Shown: piece by piece, positions 1-10,834 of the stretch
Layout of the letters: each line of letters begins with the position of its first letter
Numbering within the stretch: the first letter of the stretch is position 1
Assembly: GCF_900116535.1 (NCBI RefSeq)
Contig: NZ_FPAU01000001.1
Location: 248,001 to 312,000 of the forward strand
Direction: 5' to 3'
DNA length: 64,000 nucleotides
From: Kosakonia arachidis
GTDB lineage: Bacteria; Pseudomonadota; Gammaproteobacteria; Enterobacterales; Enterobacteriaceae
Program-made: the position numbers and the translations under genes
The notes under the pieces: generated by a model
Seen by the model: the letters and a program-made list of their open reading frames with translations, nothing else
Told to the model about the DNA's origin: nothing
Databases searched by the model: none

Positions 1-205
1 ACTGGAGGAGTCTGCGACGTTTCACTGATTGCCATAAATACCACGTATATTTTGTCAGAAGAGAAAGGAAGAACGGTAATTGTTATCCGACTAACATTAC
101 CTGCGTGGATGCTTTGAAGGAAGTCGCAATGCTGAAAACTTATTTGTCTATTATTGTTTAGCATTGTAATTTCGGTTTTTTTATTAATGGGTCAGGGAGA
201 GAAGC

Positions 206-1858
206 ATGAATTGGCTACCAAAGATCACCACGTTGGCGCTGCTGGCAATGTTGGGCATGGCAAGCTGGCAGGTGCAGGCATACGAACAGGATAAAACGTA
301 TAATGTCACCATTCTGCATACCAATGATCACCACGGCCACTTCTGGCGCAGTGATTACGGCGAATACGGGTTATCGGCGCAAAAGACACTGGTGGACGGT
401 ATTCGTAAAGAGGTGGCTGCCGAAGGTGGCAGTGTACTGCTGCTCTCCGGCGGCGACATCAATACTGGTGTACCCGAATCCGATTTACAGGATGCTGAAC
501 CGGATTTTCGCGGCATGAACCTGATTGGTTATGACGCCATGGCGGTCGGCAACCATGAATTCGATAATCCGCTCAGCGTGTTGCGTCAGCAGGAGAAGTG
601 GGCGAAGTTCCCGTTCCTCTCCGCCAATATTTATCAAAAAAGTACCGGTGAGCGCCTGTTTAAACCGTGGATGATCTTTAACCGCCAGGGACTGAAGATT
701 GCCGTGATCGGTTTAACCACTGATGACACCGCCAAAATCGGCAATCCGGAGTTTTTCACCGATATTGAATTCCGTAAGCCTGCCGAGGAAGCAAAACTGG
801 TGATTCAGGAGCTCCAGCAGAACGAAAAACCGGACGTAATCATCGCCACCACGCATATGGGCCATTATGACAACGGCGAGCACGGCTCAAATGCGCCGGG
901 CGATGTGGAGATGGCGCGCAGCCTGCCGAAAGGGGCGCTGGCGATGATTGTGGGTGGTCACTCACAAGATCCTGTGTGTATGGCTTCCGAGAACAAAAAG
1001 CAGGTCGATTACGTGCCTGGAACGCCTTGTGCGCCCGATCAGCAGAACGGTATCTGGATTGTGCAGGCCCATGAATGGGGTAAATATGTTGGCCGTGCCG
1101 ATTTCCAGTTCCGCAACGGCGAGATGAAACTGGTGCGTTATCAGCTGATCCCGGTCAATCTGAAAAAGAAAGTCACCTACGATAACGGTAAAAGTGAGCG
1201 CGTACTCTACACGCCAGAAATTGCTGAAAATCCGCAAATGTTGTCGCTGCTGACGCCATTCCAGAACAAAGGCAAATCGCAACTGGAGGTGAAAATCGGC
1301 AACACCACTGGTCACCTGGAAGGGGATCGCAGCAAAGTTCGTTTTGTGCAAACCAACCTGGCGCGAGTGATTCTGGCTGCGCAAATGGCACGCACAGGTG
1401 CTGATCTGGCGGTGATGAGCGGCGGTGGGGTGCGTGACTCCATTGAGGCGGGTGACATCACCTATAAAGATGTGCTGAAAGTGCAGCCGTTCGGTAACAC
1501 CTTGGTTTACGCTACGCTGACCGGCAAAGAGCTGACAGATTATCTCACCGCTGTGGCACAGATGAAGCCAGATTCCGGCGCTTATCCGCAGTTCGCCAAC
1601 GTCAGTTTTGTCGCGAAAGGCGGCAAGCTCAATGAGCTTAAGATCAAAGGTGAACCGGTTGATGCAGCGAAAACGTATCGCCTGGCGACGCTGAGTTTCA
1701 ACGCCACCGGCGGTGATGGTTATCCGCGTCTTGATGATAAATCTGGCTATGTGAATACGGGGTTTATCGATGCAGAAGTGCTGAAAGAGTTTATTCAGAA
1801 AAACTCGCCGCTGGATGCGGCTGCTTTCGAACCGAAAGGGGAGGTGAGCTGGCAGTAA
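206..1858 (+). CDS. ushA: UshA, periplasmic UDP-sugar hydrolase / 5'-nucleotidase
   Basis: The enzyme hydrolyses UDP-sugars and 5'-nucleotides in the periplasm so that nucleosides can be imported. The 550-residue length equals that of E. coli UshA. Residues 1-25 form a signal peptide ending in VQA. The metallophosphoesterase signature HTNDHHGH gives metal ligands Asp41 and His43, and GNHEFDN gives Asn116 and His117. GGHSQDP carries further ligands. Two cysteines near residues 258 and 275 can form the known disulfide. The C-terminal substrate domain starts around residue 360 and includes the FNATGGDGYP loop. A GGGAGA-like ribosome site lies just before the ATG. It converges with ybaK, as in E. 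coli. Confidence 0.97.
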   Translation: MNWLPKITTLALLAMLGMASWQVQAYEQDKTYNVTILHTNDHHGHFWRSDYGEYGLSAQKTLVDGIRKEVAAEGGSVLLLSGGDINTGVPESDLQDAEPDFRGMNLIGYDAMAVGNHEFDNPLSVLRQQEKWAKFPFLSANIYQKSTGERLFKPWMIFNRQGLKIAVIGLTTDDTAKIGNPEFFTDIEFRKPAEEAKLVIQELQQNEKPDVIIATTHMGHYDNGEHGSNAPGDVEMARSLPKGALAMIVGGHSQDPVCMASENKKQVDYVPGTPCAPDQQNGIWIVQAHEWGKYVGRADFQFRNGEMKLVRYQLIPVNLKKKVTYDNGKSERVLYTPEIAENPQMLSLLTPFQNKGKSQLEVKIGNTTGHLEGDRSKVRFVQTNLARVILAAQMARTGADLAVMSGGGVRDSIEAGDITYKDVLKVQPFGNTLVYATLTGKELTDYLTAVAQMKPDSGAYPQFANVSFVAKGGKLNELKIKGEPVDAAKTYRLATLSFNATGGDGYPRLDDKSGYVNTGFIDAEVLKEFIQKNSPLDAAAFEPKGEVSWQ

Positions 1859-1872
1859 CCAGCTCGTAAACG

Positions 1873-2364
<492 letters not shown>

Positions 2365-2431
2365 TTACCACAGTCATTTCACGCCATAAGCATACGCCTG
2401 TGTGCGTCAACAAAAATAGTACCATCTTGCG

Positions 2432-3241
2432 CTATTGCGTCATCCGTTGTTGTAGCATCGCCGGAAGGTTGCCATCGCCATAGAGATGAAGCGCGCCAGC
2501 TGCCACCACATAACGCCCCGGCGGTAGCGTGAACAGGCGATCGCACCACGCCTGATTACGCTGATGCATCAGAACATCATGCAGCGGCTGGCTGAAGGTT
2601 GACGGCAAACTGAGGAGTTCTGTGGCAGGCGGTGTTTCCAGCCACCAGCTCATCATCACCTGTAACAGGCGCGCATTTTCATGCCAGTATGTCAGGGTGT
2701 CCTGTAGCAGTTCGATGCCGTCATCGGGTAACTGGCGCAGGATATCCAACTGGTTGGTTGTGCCTTCCAGCTCCAGCACGCTGACCTGCTGCTGCTGGGC
2801 CTCCTGCAATAGCTGATAATCGACGCCATACTCCGGGCGTAACCCCAGCCGTTGAGCCTGAGTAGCCTGAAGCACCAGTGCGATATGCCAGGCCGGGCGC
2901 TGTTCAAACTCCTCGCGCGACAGCGAAAGGGTTTGCAGGGTCTGATCAAGCTGGCTCAGAAGCTGTGGATTCAGACGCTCTTCGAGCGGTGCAGCGGTAG
3001 GAAGGTTATCAAAAGGGGAATCAGAACCGGCAATATCTGCTTCGACGATCAGCGCGTCGGCATGGCGTAGTTTGTGCAGCAGTAATTCCGGCAGCGGCGA
3101 CATGCCATAGGTGCCCATATGAATACTGCCGACCAGGTGCAGATGCTGGCCTCCGGGCAGCGTGATATCCATTGCTGGCCAGCGATAGTGGCGCACACGA
3201 AGCGCGAGAAAGAAGTTTTTCAATCGTTGAAACAGTGCCAT
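2432..3241 (-). CDS. ybaP: YbaP, TraB/GumN-family protein
   Basis: This is a TraB/PrgY/GumN-family protein whose biochemical function is not established; relatives are suspected metalloproteases. Family motifs are present: GSIHMG near residue 38, VEAD near residue 66, and GALHLYG near the C-terminus. The reading frame stays open upstream, but the ATG at 3241 aligns with the E. coli start (MALFQRLK against MDLLYRVK) and has a GGAAAG site before it, so I chose that start, giving 269 residues. E. coli YbaP has 264. It lies between ybaK and copA in conserved order; the E. coli genes ybaQ, ybaS and ybaT are not in this window. Confidence 0.88.
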   Translation of the reverse strand: MALFQRLKNFFLALRVRHYRWPAMDITLPGGQHLHLVGSIHMGTYGMSPLPELLLHKLRHADALIVEADIAGSDSPFDNLPTAAPLEERLNPQLLSQLDQTLQTLSLSREEFEQRPAWHIALVLQATQAQRLGLRPEYGVDYQLLQEAQQQQVSVLELEGTTNQLDILRQLPDDGIELLQDTLTYWHENARLLQVMMSWWLETPPATELLSLPSTFSQPLHDVLMHQRNQAWCDRLFTLPPGRYVVAAGALHLYGDGNLPAMLQQRMTQ

Positions 3242-3296
3242 GCGCGCTTTCCGGAAGAAAAATCCCATGCTAACGCGACAGGCTGCAAGGTGCAAA

Positions 3297-3322
3297 CCCC
3301 GCTGCCTGCACAGCGGGGTAAC
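3297..3322 (-). terminator. Hairpin downstream of copA, probable terminator
   Basis: An 8-bp GC stem (CCCCGCTG with CAGCGGGG) closes a six-base loop just after the copA stop codon. Reading the minus strand the stem is followed by a short T-rich stretch, so it is a plausible but modest intrinsic terminator. Confidence 0.55.
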
Positions 3323-3330
3323 ATGGCTGG

Positions 3331-5829
3331 CTACTGGCGAGGTTTAAAACGCAGCAGACGGTTGGCATTGCTGACCACCGTAATAGAGGAGAGTGCCATT
3401 GCTGCACCCGCCACAACCGGGTTGAGCAAGGTGCCGGTCAGGGGCCAGAGAATTCCGGCGGCAATGGGAATACCCAGTGAGTTGTAGACAAATGCCCCCA
3501 GTAGATTTTGCTTCATATTGCGCAGTGTCGCTTTGGCAATCGCCAGCGCATCAGCCACACCCAGCAAGCTATGGCGCATCAGCGTAATAGCGGCAGTTTC
3601 AATGGCAACATCGCTGCCGCCGCCCATAGCGATGCCGACATCGGCCTGCGCCAGCGCTGGCGCGTCGTTAATGCCATCACCCACCATTGCCACCTGGCGG
3701 CCCTGCTGTTGCAGGTTTTTGATCGCCTCGGCTTTGCCGTCAGGCAGAACACCAGCAATTACCTCATCAATACCGGCCTCTTTGGCAATCGCGTTGGCCG
3801 TAATGGGATTATCACCGGTCAGCATCACCAGACGATAACCAGAGCGGTGTAAGTGTTGCAGGGCTTCCACACTGTCATCGCGCAGAGGATCGCGAATAGC
3901 GAACAGCGACGTGGCGACGCCATCAACCGCCAGCAGCACTGGCGTAGCGCCGAGACTGGCCTGAGTGGCGATCTCATCGTCAAGCAGGCGAGTATCCACA
4001 TTCTGCTCTGCCAGCAGAGTCTGGTTGCCGAGCAATATAGTACGGCCATCGACAATACCGCTGACGCCCAGCCCGCGTAGCGTGCGGAATTGATTCACCG
4101 TCGGCAACGCATCGCTACCCGCTTTCTCCACGATCGCCCGCGCCAGCGGATGGCTGGAACCTTGCTCCAGCGCCGCCGCCAGACGCAGCGCCGCCGAATC
4201 GTCGCCATCCAGCGTTTTCACGCTGACTACTTCCGGTTTGCCGCGCGTCAGGGTGCCGGTTTTATCAAACACTATCGTATCCAGCGTGCTGGCGCGTTGC
4301 AGGGCATCCGCATCACGCACCAACACGCCAAATTCTGCGGCACGACCGACGCCGGAGATAATCGACATCGGTGTTGCCAGCCCCAGCGCGCACGGACAGG
4401 CAATAATCAGCACGGTAGTGGCTATCACCAGCGTATAAACGATTTGTGGCGCAGGGCCAGCGAAGTACCAGATTGCGCCGCTGAGCAGTGCTATAGCGAC
4501 CACCACCGGCACAAATACTGCCGAAATACGGTCGGCCAGTTGACCAATTTCCGGCTTGCTGCTTTGTGCCTGACGTACCATACGGATGATGCGAGAAAGT
4601 GTGGTGTGACTGCCGATCGCGCTGGCGGTAAACAGCACGCTACCATCCTGCACTACCGTTCCGGCGTGAATGCTTTCGCCGATACTTTTTTCTTGTGGCA
4701 CGGGTTCGCCGGTCAGCATCGCTTCATCAAACCAGGCTTCGCCCTCGCTGATTTCGCCGTCGACCGGCACGCGATCGCCGGTGGTAAGACGCAGTGTCAT
4801 TCCTTGCTGCACTTCTGCCAGCGGCAGATTTTTCTCGCCGTCATTGGTGACCACCCGTGCGGTCGGCGGTGTTAAATCCAGTAAGCGTTCCAGCGCTTTC
4901 GATGAACGCTGACGGGCGCGGGCTTCCAGCATATGGCCAAGATTAATCAGGCCGATAATCATCGCGCTCGCTTCATAATAAAGATGGCGGGCCTCCATCG
5001 GGAACCACTGCGGCCAGATATTAACGCTCATCGAATAGAGCCAGGCAGCACCGGTTCCCAGCGCCACCAGCGTATCCATGGTGGCGGAGCCATTACGCAG
5101 GCTTTTCCACGCGCTGGAGTAAAAATGCCCACCGGCGATACTCATCACCGCCAGGGTAATCAGCCCGATAAACAGCCACAGGGCACGGTTACTGTCGGTG
5201 ACTATCATATTGTCACCCATCATGCCCCAGACCATGATGGGCACGCCAACCACCAGCGCGACAATCGCCTGCCAACGGAAGCGCTTCATGGTGGCGAGCG
5301 CAGTTTCCTGCTGGCGCTCGCGGCGCTTAATATCGTCTTCTATAGCTTCAGCGCCGTAGCCCGCTTGCTCTACGGCACTGACTAATTCAGCGGCGGGCGC
5401 GCTACCCATAACTAACGCGGTGCGCTCCGCCAGGTTGACCCGTGCCTGCGTCACGCCCGGTACAGCCTGCAAGGCTTTTTGTACACGGGAAACACAACTA
5501 GCGCAGCTCATGCCGTTGATCAGCAGCTGTTGGCTGTCATCAAGGTCGCTGGCTGCCGGAAGCTCAGGTGTGGCCGCTGTCAGTGCTTCCGACGGGAGTG
5601 ATGACTCTGCCAGCGGTTTAGCCTTTGGGTGGCTTAAGCTCGCGCCGTATCCGGCTTCTTTAATGGTCGCGATCAGCGCGTCAGCGCTGGCGCTGCCGGT
5701 GACTTCTGCACGTTCAATGGTCACGTCCGCCTGTTCAACATCAGTGCGTTTTTCCAGGCTCTCTTTGACACGTTTAACGCAATGGCCACAGGAAAGGCCA
5801 TCCAGGTTTAGTTCTATGGTATGAGACAT
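3331..5829 (-). CDS. copA: CopA, Cu(I)-exporting P1B-type ATPase
   Basis: CopA pumps Cu(I) from cytoplasm to periplasm across the inner membrane. At 832 residues it is within two of the E. coli protein. Two N-terminal heavy-metal domains carry Cys14-x-x-Cys17 and Cys109-x-x-Cys112. The transport motif Cys478-Pro-Cys480 lies in the sixth membrane segment. The TGEP actuator loop is at 373-376, and the phosphorylated aspartate is Asp522 in [13 protein letters not shown] is in the ATP-binding region. The frame is open to 5904, but the ATG at 5829 has an AAGGAGA ribosome site, matches the family start and lies downstream of the CueR promoter, so it is the true start. It is divergent from its regulator cueR. 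Confidence 0.97.
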   Translation of the reverse strand: MSHTIELNLDGLSCGHCVKRVKESLEKRTDVEQADVTIERAEVTGSASADALIATIKEAGYGASLSHPKAKPLAESSLPSEALTAATPELPAASDLDDSQQLLINGMSCASCVSRVQKALQAVPGVTQARVNLAERTALVMGSAPAAELVSAVEQAGYGAEAIEDDIKRRERQQETALATMKRFRWQAIVALVVGVPIMVWGMMGDNMIVTDSNRALWLFIGLITLAVMSIAGGHFYSSAWKSLRNGSATMDTLVALGTGAAWLYSMSVNIWPQWFPMEARHLYYEASAMIIGLINLGHMLEARARQRSSKALERLLDLTPPTARVVTNDGEKNLPLAEVQQGMTLRLTTGDRVPVDGEISEGEAWFDEAMLTGEPVPQEKSIGESIHAGTVVQDGSVLFTASAIGSHTTLSRIIRMVRQAQSSKPEIGQLADRISAVFVPVVVAIALLSGAIWYFAGPAPQIVYTLVIATTVLIIACPCALGLATPMSIISGVGRAAEFGVLVRDADALQRASTLDTIVFDKTGTLTRGKPEVVSVKTLDGDDSAALRLAAALEQGSSHPLARAIVEKAGSDALPTVNQFRTLRGLGVSGIVDGRTILLGNQTLLAEQNVDTRLLDDEIATQASLGATPVLLAVDGVATSLFAIRDPLRDDSVEALQHLHRSGYRLVMLTGDNPITANAIAKEAGIDEVIAGVLPDGKAEAIKNLQQQGRQVAMVGDGINDAPALAQADVGIAMGGGSDVAIETAAITLMRHSLLGVADALAIAKATLRNMKQNLLGAFVYNSLGIPIAAGILWPLTGTLLNPVVAGAAMALSSITVVSNANRLLRFKPRQ
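5618..5629 (-). promoter_or_regulatory. copA: Programmed -1 frameshift site making CopA(Z)
   Basis: The heptamer C-CCA-AAG occupies codons 67 to 69 of copA (5623-5629). Slipping back one base reads CCC AAA GGC and then TAA at 5618-5620, so the product is a 70-residue protein holding only the first metal-binding domain. In E. coli the same site makes the copper chaperone CopA(Z), also 70 residues. The slip site, the added glycine and the immediate stop are seen directly; use of the site here is inferred from that precedent. Confidence 0.8.
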
Positions 5830-5873
5830 AGTCAATCTCCTTGGTTGTGATGCTTCAATAGGGAGTAAAATAA

Positions 5874-5904
5874 AGCTTAAACCTTCCATCAAGGGGAAGG
5901 TCAA
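5874..5904 (-). promoter_or_regulatory. copA promoter with CueR operator
   Basis: On the minus strand a -35 TTGACC (5899-5904) and a -10 TAAGCT (5874-5879) are separated by 19 bases, the long spacer typical of MerR-family promoters. The spacer carries the dyad ACCTTCC / GGAAGGT (5881-5887 and 5895-5901). This matches the E. coli CueR-controlled copA promoter in layout. Confidence 0.9.
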
Positions 5905-5970
5905 GGCGGTTTTTAGAGATTCATTGTGCTAACGTATTTTCTGACGCGCAGCTTCTGACAAGGTGAAAAA

Positions 5971-6378
5971 ATGAATATCAGCGATGTGGCAAAAAAAACC
6001 GGTTTAACCAGTAAAGCGATTCGTTTTTATGAAGAGAAAGGGCTGGTGACGCCGCCGCTACGCAGCGAAAACGGCTATCGCAGCTACAGCCAGCAACATC
6101 TGAATGAACTGACACTGCTGCGCCAGGCGCGGCAGGTTGGGTTTAACCTTGAAGAGTGTGGCGAGCTGGTGACGTTGTTCAACGATCCGGCTCGCCACAG
6201 CGCCGATGTCAAAGCCCGGACATTACAAAAAGTGGCGGAGATTGAGCGTCATATTAAGGAATTACAGGTCATGCGCACGCAACTGCTGGCGCTGGCGGAT
6301 TCCTGCCCTGGCGATGACAGCGCAGAGTGCCCGATTATTGATAACCTTTCCGGCTGTTGCCATCGTGCGAAGGGTTGA
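5971..6378 (+). CDS. cueR: CueR, Cu(I)-responsive MerR-family activator
   Basis: CueR senses cytoplasmic Cu(I), Ag(I) or Au(I) and activates copA by distorting its 19-base-spaced promoter. The 135-residue length is identical to E. coli CueR. The N-terminal MerR winged helix (residues 1-40) is followed by a dimerisation helix. The metal ligands Cys112 and Cys120 lie in the loop CPGDDSAEC, and the CCH tail is kept. An extra cysteine at position 63 is not in the E. coli protein as I remember it. An AAGG site precedes the ATG. It is divergent from copA and convergent with ybbJ, with three bases between stops. Confidence 0.95.
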   Translation: MNISDVAKKTGLTSKAIRFYEEKGLVTPPLRSENGYRSYSQQHLNELTLLRQARQVGFNLEECGELVTLFNDPARHSADVKARTLQKVAEIERHIKELQVMRTQLLALADSCPGDDSAECPIIDNLSGCCHRAKG

Positions 6379-6381
6379 GCG

Positions 6382-6840
6382 CTATTCGCTCACCGCTTTA
6401 ACCCGTAGCGTAATGCCTTCCACTGCAATCACTTCGACGCGTGTGCCAGCTGCGAGATCGTCGTCGGCGCTGACCGGCCACGAGCTGTCGCCGACGCGCA
6501 TATGACCACGCCCATTAACCAGTGCGTTATCCAGTTGAAAACGGCGTCCCATCAGTTGTTGCCCGCGCAGATTAAGCGAGGCATCGGCGGGTTTCTGCTG
6601 TTTCAGCCGGCTGCTTAGCCATTTCCACCATAGCCAGGCCGCCAGCAGAGTGAGCAGGGCAAATAGCACGCCTTGCCATTCCCAACTGAACGGGATGATC
6701 CACGCCAGTAAACCGGTGATCACTGCCGCCACGCCGCTCCACAACAAGTAGCCGTTACCGCCGAGCATTTCGGCTGCGAGCAGCAATCCACCCAGCACCA
6801 GCCAGGCGAAGTGGGTGTGTTCGAGCAGCAGCACGATCAT
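6382..6840 (-). CDS. ybbJ: YbbJ, NfeD-like inner-membrane protein
   Basis: This 152-residue protein has three or four N-terminal hydrophobic segments (about residues 5-75) and a C-terminal NfeD-type OB-fold from about residue 95, with the [13 protein letters not shown] segment. NfeD proteins pair with SPFH/stomatin proteins in membrane microdomains. Its start overlaps the qmcA stop by four bases (ATGA), so the two are translationally coupled. The molecular role is not settled; the pairing with QmcA is the main clue. Confidence 0.9.
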   Translation of the reverse strand: MIVLLLEHTHFAWLVLGGLLLAAEMLGGNGYLLWSGVAAVITGLLAWIIPFSWEWQGVLFALLTLLAAWLWWKWLSSRLKQQKPADASLNLRGQQLMGRRFQLDNALVNGRGHMRVGDSSWPVSADDDLAAGTRVEVIAVEGITLRVKAVSE

Positions 6841-7754
6841 CGTTTAGTCCGCTCGCTGGAACTGTCTTTGATAAGCTCAGCGATCCCGGCGATCGAGCCC
6901 ATCAGGCTGCTGGCATCCAGCGGCATCATCACCACTTTGCTGTTATTCGCCGAGCCGATCTGTTGCAAAGCTTCGGTGTATTTTTGCGCCACAAAGTAGT
7001 TCACCGCCTGAATATCCCCGGCGGCAATGGCTTCCGAAACCATCTGCGTTGCGCGAGCCTCCGCTTCTGCAGAACGTTCGCGCGCTTCTGCTTGCAGGAA
7101 TGCAGATTGACGCTCGCCTTCTGCTTTCAAAATCTGCGACTGTTTTTCTCCTTCGGCTTTGAGAATTTCCGCCTGGCGAACCCCTTCCGCTTCAAGAATA
7201 TAAGCGCGTTTGGTACGTTCGGCTTTCATCTGCGCGTTCATCGAGGCAATCAGTTCTGCCGGTGGGCGAACGTCACGGATCTCAATACGCGTTACCTTCA
7301 CCCCCCACGGATTGGTGGCCTCATCGACAATGTGCAGCAGGCGCGTGTTGATGCTGTCGCGTTGCGAGAGCATCTCATCCAGCTCCATCGAGCCGAGCAC
7401 CGTACGAATGTTGGTCATCGTCAGATTGATGATAGCCAGTTCCAGATTGCTGACTTCATAAGCGGCGCGTGGCGCATCGATAACCTGAATAAAACAGACC
7501 GCGTCGATGGTAACGTTGGCGTTATCTTTCGAGATAACTTCCTGCGAGGGGATATCGAGAACCTGTTCCATCATATTGATCTTACGACCAATACGATCCA
7601 TAAACGGCACTACCAGACTCAGGCCTGGCTGCAGGGTTCGGGTAAAGCGGCCAAAGCGTTCTACCGTCCACTGGAAACCTTGCGGTACGATTTTGACGCC
7701 GGAAATAACCACGACCAGCGCGACAAAGATAAGAACCAGAATGACGATTGGCAT
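6837..7754 (-). CDS. qmcA: QmcA, SPFH/stomatin-family membrane protein
   Basis: QmcA is an inner-membrane protein with one N-terminal anchor (about residues 2-22), an SPFH (band 7) domain to about residue 180, and a long charged Ala/Glu-rich helix with repeated ILKAEGE-like units around 190-240. Stomatin-like proteins oligomerise and organise the membrane; in E. coli QmcA is linked to FtsH quality control. The ATG at 7754 gives 305 residues, the family length, with an AGGAGG site eight bases upstream. A TTG one codon earlier is less likely. It forms an operon with ybbJ. The fetAB genes that follow qmcA in E. coli are absent. Confidence 0.93.
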   Translation of the reverse strand: MPIVILVLIFVALVVVISGVKIVPQGFQWTVERFGRFTRTLQPGLSLVVPFMDRIGRKINMMEQVLDIPSQEVISKDNANVTIDAVCFIQVIDAPRAAYEVSNLELAIINLTMTNIRTVLGSMELDEMLSQRDSINTRLLHIVDEATNPWGVKVTRIEIRDVRPPAELIASMNAQMKAERTKRAYILEAEGVRQAEILKAEGEKQSQILKAEGERQSAFLQAEARERSAEAEARATQMVSEAIAAGDIQAVNYFVAQKYTEALQQIGSANNSKVVMMPLDASSLMGSIAGIAELIKDSSSERTKR

Positions 7755-7838
7755 CAAAAAAACCTCCTGTTTAATTTGATGCCATCTTAGCCCTATTTGG
7801 CGATCAAAACAGCACGATCGCCAAATTTAGCGGGGGAA

Positions 7839-8693
7839 TTAGTAGAGCAGCGAGTAAAGCTGGCGGCGGTATTTCGAGGCCAGCGCATCGCCGGTTCCCA
7901 ACGCGGCAAGAATTTCTTGCAGCATTTTACGCGCTTCACCGTTGGCGGCACTGAGATCTTTGCGTAGGTGGCTGAACAGCAACTCCAGCGCTTCTTCGTT
8001 GCGCCCGACCTGATGCAATTGCAGCGCGAGTTGCGTTGCCAGCAGCGCGTCCTGCGGGTTGTCGGCTACCTGTTTTTGTAACTGCTGGATCTCCGGCGTA
8101 TCGGCGGCTTTTTTCAGCAGTTCAATTTGCGCGACCAGCCCCTGATAGCGGGTATCCTGATCCTGTAATGGGATGGTTTTCAGCACGTTTTCGGCTTCAT
8201 CCGCGCGGTTCAATACAATCAGTGTTTCCGCCAGTAGCAGGCCGATTTCGCTGTTTTGTTGTGAAAGCTGCCGGGCTTCTTTCAGCAGCGGCAACGCTTC
8301 GGCGTACTTGCCTTCATGCATCAGTTGCATCGCCTGTTGCGCTTTTAGTTCCTCTTCACGCGGCAGGACTTTATCCAGCAATGCGCGGATGGCTTCTTCC
8401 GGCTGGGGTCCCTGGAAACCATCAACCGGCTGGCCGTTCTGGAACAAGTAGACGGTAGGGATGGCGCGCAGACCAAACTGCGATGCCACCATTTGCTCGG
8501 CGTCGCAATCGACTTTCGCCAGAATAAACTGTCCGTTGTACTGCGCGGCCAGGCTTTCCAGCACCGGTGTCAGTTGTTGGCAGTGCTGGCTACGTTCGGA
8601 CCAGAAATAGAACAGCACCGGCGTGGCCATCGACTGCTCAAGCACCTGTTGCAGATTCACTTCTGTAATATTGACAATATTCTGTACGGACAT
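7839..8693 (-). CDS. cnoX: CnoX (YbbN), thioredoxin-like chaperedoxin
   Basis: CnoX protects proteins during bleach stress and hands clients to GroEL or DnaK. The thioredoxin fold covers residues 1-110, but the CxxC motif is replaced by SQHC (Cys38), so it is not a classical disulfide reductase. A second cysteine is Cys63. The C-terminal half is TPR-like helical repeats. The ORF extends to 8753, but the ATG at 8693 aligns with the E. coli start and gives 284 residues, the family length. The ribosome site is weak. It lies 61 bases downstream of ybbO on the same strand. Confidence 0.93.
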   Translation of the reverse strand: MSVQNIVNITEVNLQQVLEQSMATPVLFYFWSERSQHCQQLTPVLESLAAQYNGQFILAKVDCDAEQMVASQFGLRAIPTVYLFQNGQPVDGFQGPQPEEAIRALLDKVLPREEELKAQQAMQLMHEGKYAEALPLLKEARQLSQQNSEIGLLLAETLIVLNRADEAENVLKTIPLQDQDTRYQGLVAQIELLKKAADTPEIQQLQKQVADNPQDALLATQLALQLHQVGRNEEALELLFSHLRKDLSAANGEARKMLQEILAALGTGDALASKYRRQLYSLLY

Positions 8694-8754
8694 AGGAAAT
8701 TCTCTGTTTTTTAACTCATTGTTCTTACATGGGGGAGGATATTGCGCCTTCAAC

Positions 8755-9525
8755 TCACCCCTGCAAAATTTTATCCATCATGCGCCCTGGCAGCAGGCGT
8801 TTCAGCAGGCTAACCGCCCAGGTTACCAGCGTAACCGGATAGCGCATTTTGGGATGTGTGCTTTCAAAAGCATGGCGCACTTTTGCCACTACAGCCTCTG
8901 GACCAAGGGTAAAACGTGCTGCGATGCCGGGGTTTTCCACGGGTTTGTCGCGCTGAGTCTGATTAACGTTGTCGGTAAAACGGGTACGGATGGGGCCCGG
9001 CTCGATCAGACTTACGTTGACGCCACTGTGGCGTAGCTCCATTCGCAAAGCGTCGGACCAGGCTTCAAGCGCATACTTGCTGGCGGCGTAGGCACCGCGG
9101 CCGGGCGTAGAGATAAGCCCCATCACCGATGAGGTCATCACGATGCGGCCTTCGCCGTGTGGCGTCATGGCGGGCAGCAGGCGCATCGTCAGTTGATGGG
9201 TACCGAAAAAGTTACTGGAGAACTGCTGTTCCAGCTGCTGGCGGCTGATAGCTTCCAGCGGGCCGTACACGCCGTAACCCGCGTTATTAAAGAGGCCGTA
9301 CAGGCGGTTGTTGGTCAGATCGATCACTTCATCGGCAGCGCGATCGACGCTCGCCGGATCGTCAAGATCCAGCAAAATACCGGTAAAGCCTTCCTGGTTC
9401 ATGCGGGCAACATCGTCCGCTTTGCGGCAGGCAGCCAGTACGCGGAACCCCTGGCGTTTGAGTTCGCGCGCGCTTTCCAGACCGATACCGCTGGAACATC
9501 CTGTTATTAAGACCGTTTTTTGCAT
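8755..9525 (-). CDS. ybbO: YbbO, SDR-family NADP-dependent aldehyde reductase
   Basis: This is a classical short-chain dehydrogenase of 256 residues. The cofactor loop TGCSSGIG is at residues 8-15, NNAG near residue 85, and the catalytic serine (TSSVMG) and YAASK pair are present around 138 and 150. The C-terminal hydrophobic stretch ([16 protein letters not shown]) may touch the membrane. E. coli YbbO reduces medium-chain aldehydes with NADPH. It sits between tesA and cnoX in the conserved order, on the same strand, and is probably cotranscribed with them. Confidence 0.9.
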   Translation of the reverse strand: MQKTVLITGCSSGIGLESARELKRQGFRVLAACRKADDVARMNQEGFTGILLDLDDPASVDRAADEVIDLTNNRLYGLFNNAGYGVYGPLEAISRQQLEQQFSSNFFGTHQLTMRLLPAMTPHGEGRIVMTSSVMGLISTPGRGAYAASKYALEAWSDALRMELRHSGVNVSLIEPGPIRTRFTDNVNQTQRDKPVENPGIAARFTLGPEAVVAKVRHAFESTHPKMRYPVTLVTWAVSLLKRLLPGRMMDKILQG

Positions 9526-9553
9526 AACTTTACCTGGGGGCGTGCCTGAATGC

Positions 9554-10177
9554 TCAGGAGTCGTGTTTAACTAAAGGAGCCAGTCGCGTCGCCATCCAGT
9601 CGGCAATAAACGGCTGGGCATCGCGGTTGGGATGAATACCATCATCCTGCATCCATTGTGGTTTCAGATAGACCTCTTCCATAAAAAATGGCAGCAGAGG
9701 GACGTCCAACTCTTTGGCGAGCTTAGGATAAATGGCGCTGAAGGCCTCATTATAGCGGCGACCATAGTTGGCGGGCAGCCGAATTTGCATTAATAGCGGT
9801 TTTGCATTGGCGGCTTTGATCGCCTGCAACACCTGACGCAGCGTCTGTTCTGTCTGCTGTGGCGCAAAACCGCGAAGGCCATCGTTACCGCCCAGCTCGA
9901 CCAGAACCCAATGCGGCTGATGTTCTTTAAGCAGCGCGGGAAGACGCGATAGCCCTTGCTGCGAGGTATCCCCGCTGATGCTGGCGTTCACCACCATCGG
10001 CTTTTGCTGCCATTTGTCATTGAGCAGCGCGGGCCATGCCACGTTCGTCGCCATGCGATAACCGGCGCTCAGGCTGTCGCCCAGAATCAGTAACGTGTCC
10101 GCCGCTGCGGCGCGAAAGGTTAACAAAAGCAACAACAGGAAGGACAAATGCCAGCGGAAAACATTATTGAAGTTCAT
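9554..10177 (-). CDS. tesA: TesA, acyl-CoA thioesterase I / lysophospholipase
   Basis: TesA is a periplasmic SGNH/GDSL hydrolase that cleaves acyl-CoA, lysophospholipids and some esters. The ATG at 10177 gives 207 residues with a signal peptide of about 25 residues ending in AAA. Mature Ser10 lies in GDSLS, and the Asp and His of the triad are in DDGIHPN near the C-terminus. GND (block III) is present. The frame is open far upstream, but that part antisense-overlaps ybbA and is not coding. Its first 30 bases overlap the start of ybbA on the other strand. Confidence 0.94.
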   Translation of the reverse strand: MNFNNVFRWHLSFLLLLLLTFRAAAADTLLILGDSLSAGYRMATNVAWPALLNDKWQQKPMVVNASISGDTSQQGLSRLPALLKEHQPHWVLVELGGNDGLRGFAPQQTEQTLRQVLQAIKAANAKPLLMQIRLPANYGRRYNEAFSAIYPKLAKELDVPLLPFFMEEVYLKPQWMQDDGIHPNRDAQPFIADWMATRLAPLVKHDS

Positions 10178-10834
10178 CGTCTTAAGAAGTCCGTCGGTCA
10201 GGGGGAGCATGAGCTTTCCATCCTTACCGGAGTTGAGCTTGTTGTCAAACCAGCTGAAACCATTGCCCTGATCGGTGAATCGGGATCCGGTAAATCGACG
10301 CTGCTGGCGATCCTCGCCGGGCTGGATGATGGTAGCAGCGGCGAGGTTCATCTGCTGGGTAAGCCACTGCATGCGATGGATGAAGAGGCGCGAGCGACAC
10401 TGCGGGCGCAGAATGTGGGTTTTGTTTTTCAGTCTTTTATGCTGATCCCCACGCTTAACGCGCTGGAAAACGTGGAGCTGCCTGCCTTATTGCGCGGAGA
10501 AAACGGCAGACAAAGTCGCGGCGGTGCCAAAGCCCTGCTGGAAGAGTTGGGGCTGGGCAGGCGCCTCGATCACCTGCCTGCGCAACTTTCTGGCGGTGAG
10601 CAGCAGCGAGTGGCGCTGGCGCGCGCCTTTAACGGACGCCCGACCGTGCTGTTTGCCGATGAACCCACCGGCAATCTCGATCGCCAGACCGGTGACAAAA
10701 TTGCCGATCTGCTGTTTTCCATGAATCAGCAGCACGGCACAACGTTAGTCCTGGTGACGCACGACCCGCAACTGGCGGCGCGCTGCGGTCGGCGATTGCG
10801 TCTGATCAATGGCGAATTGCGGGAGGATGCATGA
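10148..10834 (+). CDS. ybbA: YbbA, ABC-transporter ATPase
   Basis: This is a 228-residue ATPase of the LolD/MacB-type (o228) ABC family. It carries Walker A GESGSGKS near residue 39, the signature LSGGEQQR, Walker B VLFADEP and the H-loop THD. Such ATPases work with FtsX-fold permeases as mechanotransmitters or lipid and lipoprotein extractors rather than ordinary importers. A strong AGGAAGG site precedes the ATG, which lies inside the 5' end of the divergent tesA. Its stop overlaps the ybbP start by four bases, so the two form a coupled pair. Substrate unknown. Confidence 0.93.
   Translation: MPAENIIEVHRLKKSVGQGEHELSILTGVELVVKPAETIALIGESGSGKSTLLAILAGLDDGSSGEVHLLGKPLHAMDEEARATLRAQNVGFVFQSFMLIPTLNALENVELPALLRGENGRQSRGGAKALLEELGLGRRLDHLPAQLSGGEQQRVALARAFNGRPTVLFADEPTGNLDRQTGDKIADLLFSMNQQHGTTLVLVTHDPQLAARCGRRLRLINGELREDA

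Noticed and set aside
962-1391. Antisense frames of 72-140 codons inside ushA
   Set aside because: They lack ribosome sites and mirror a fully conserved gene; they are codon-bias shadows.
9554-10372. Extended tesA start at 10372
   Set aside because: It would add 65 residues that overlap ybbA antisense and hide the signal peptide; the ATG at 10177 matches TesA.
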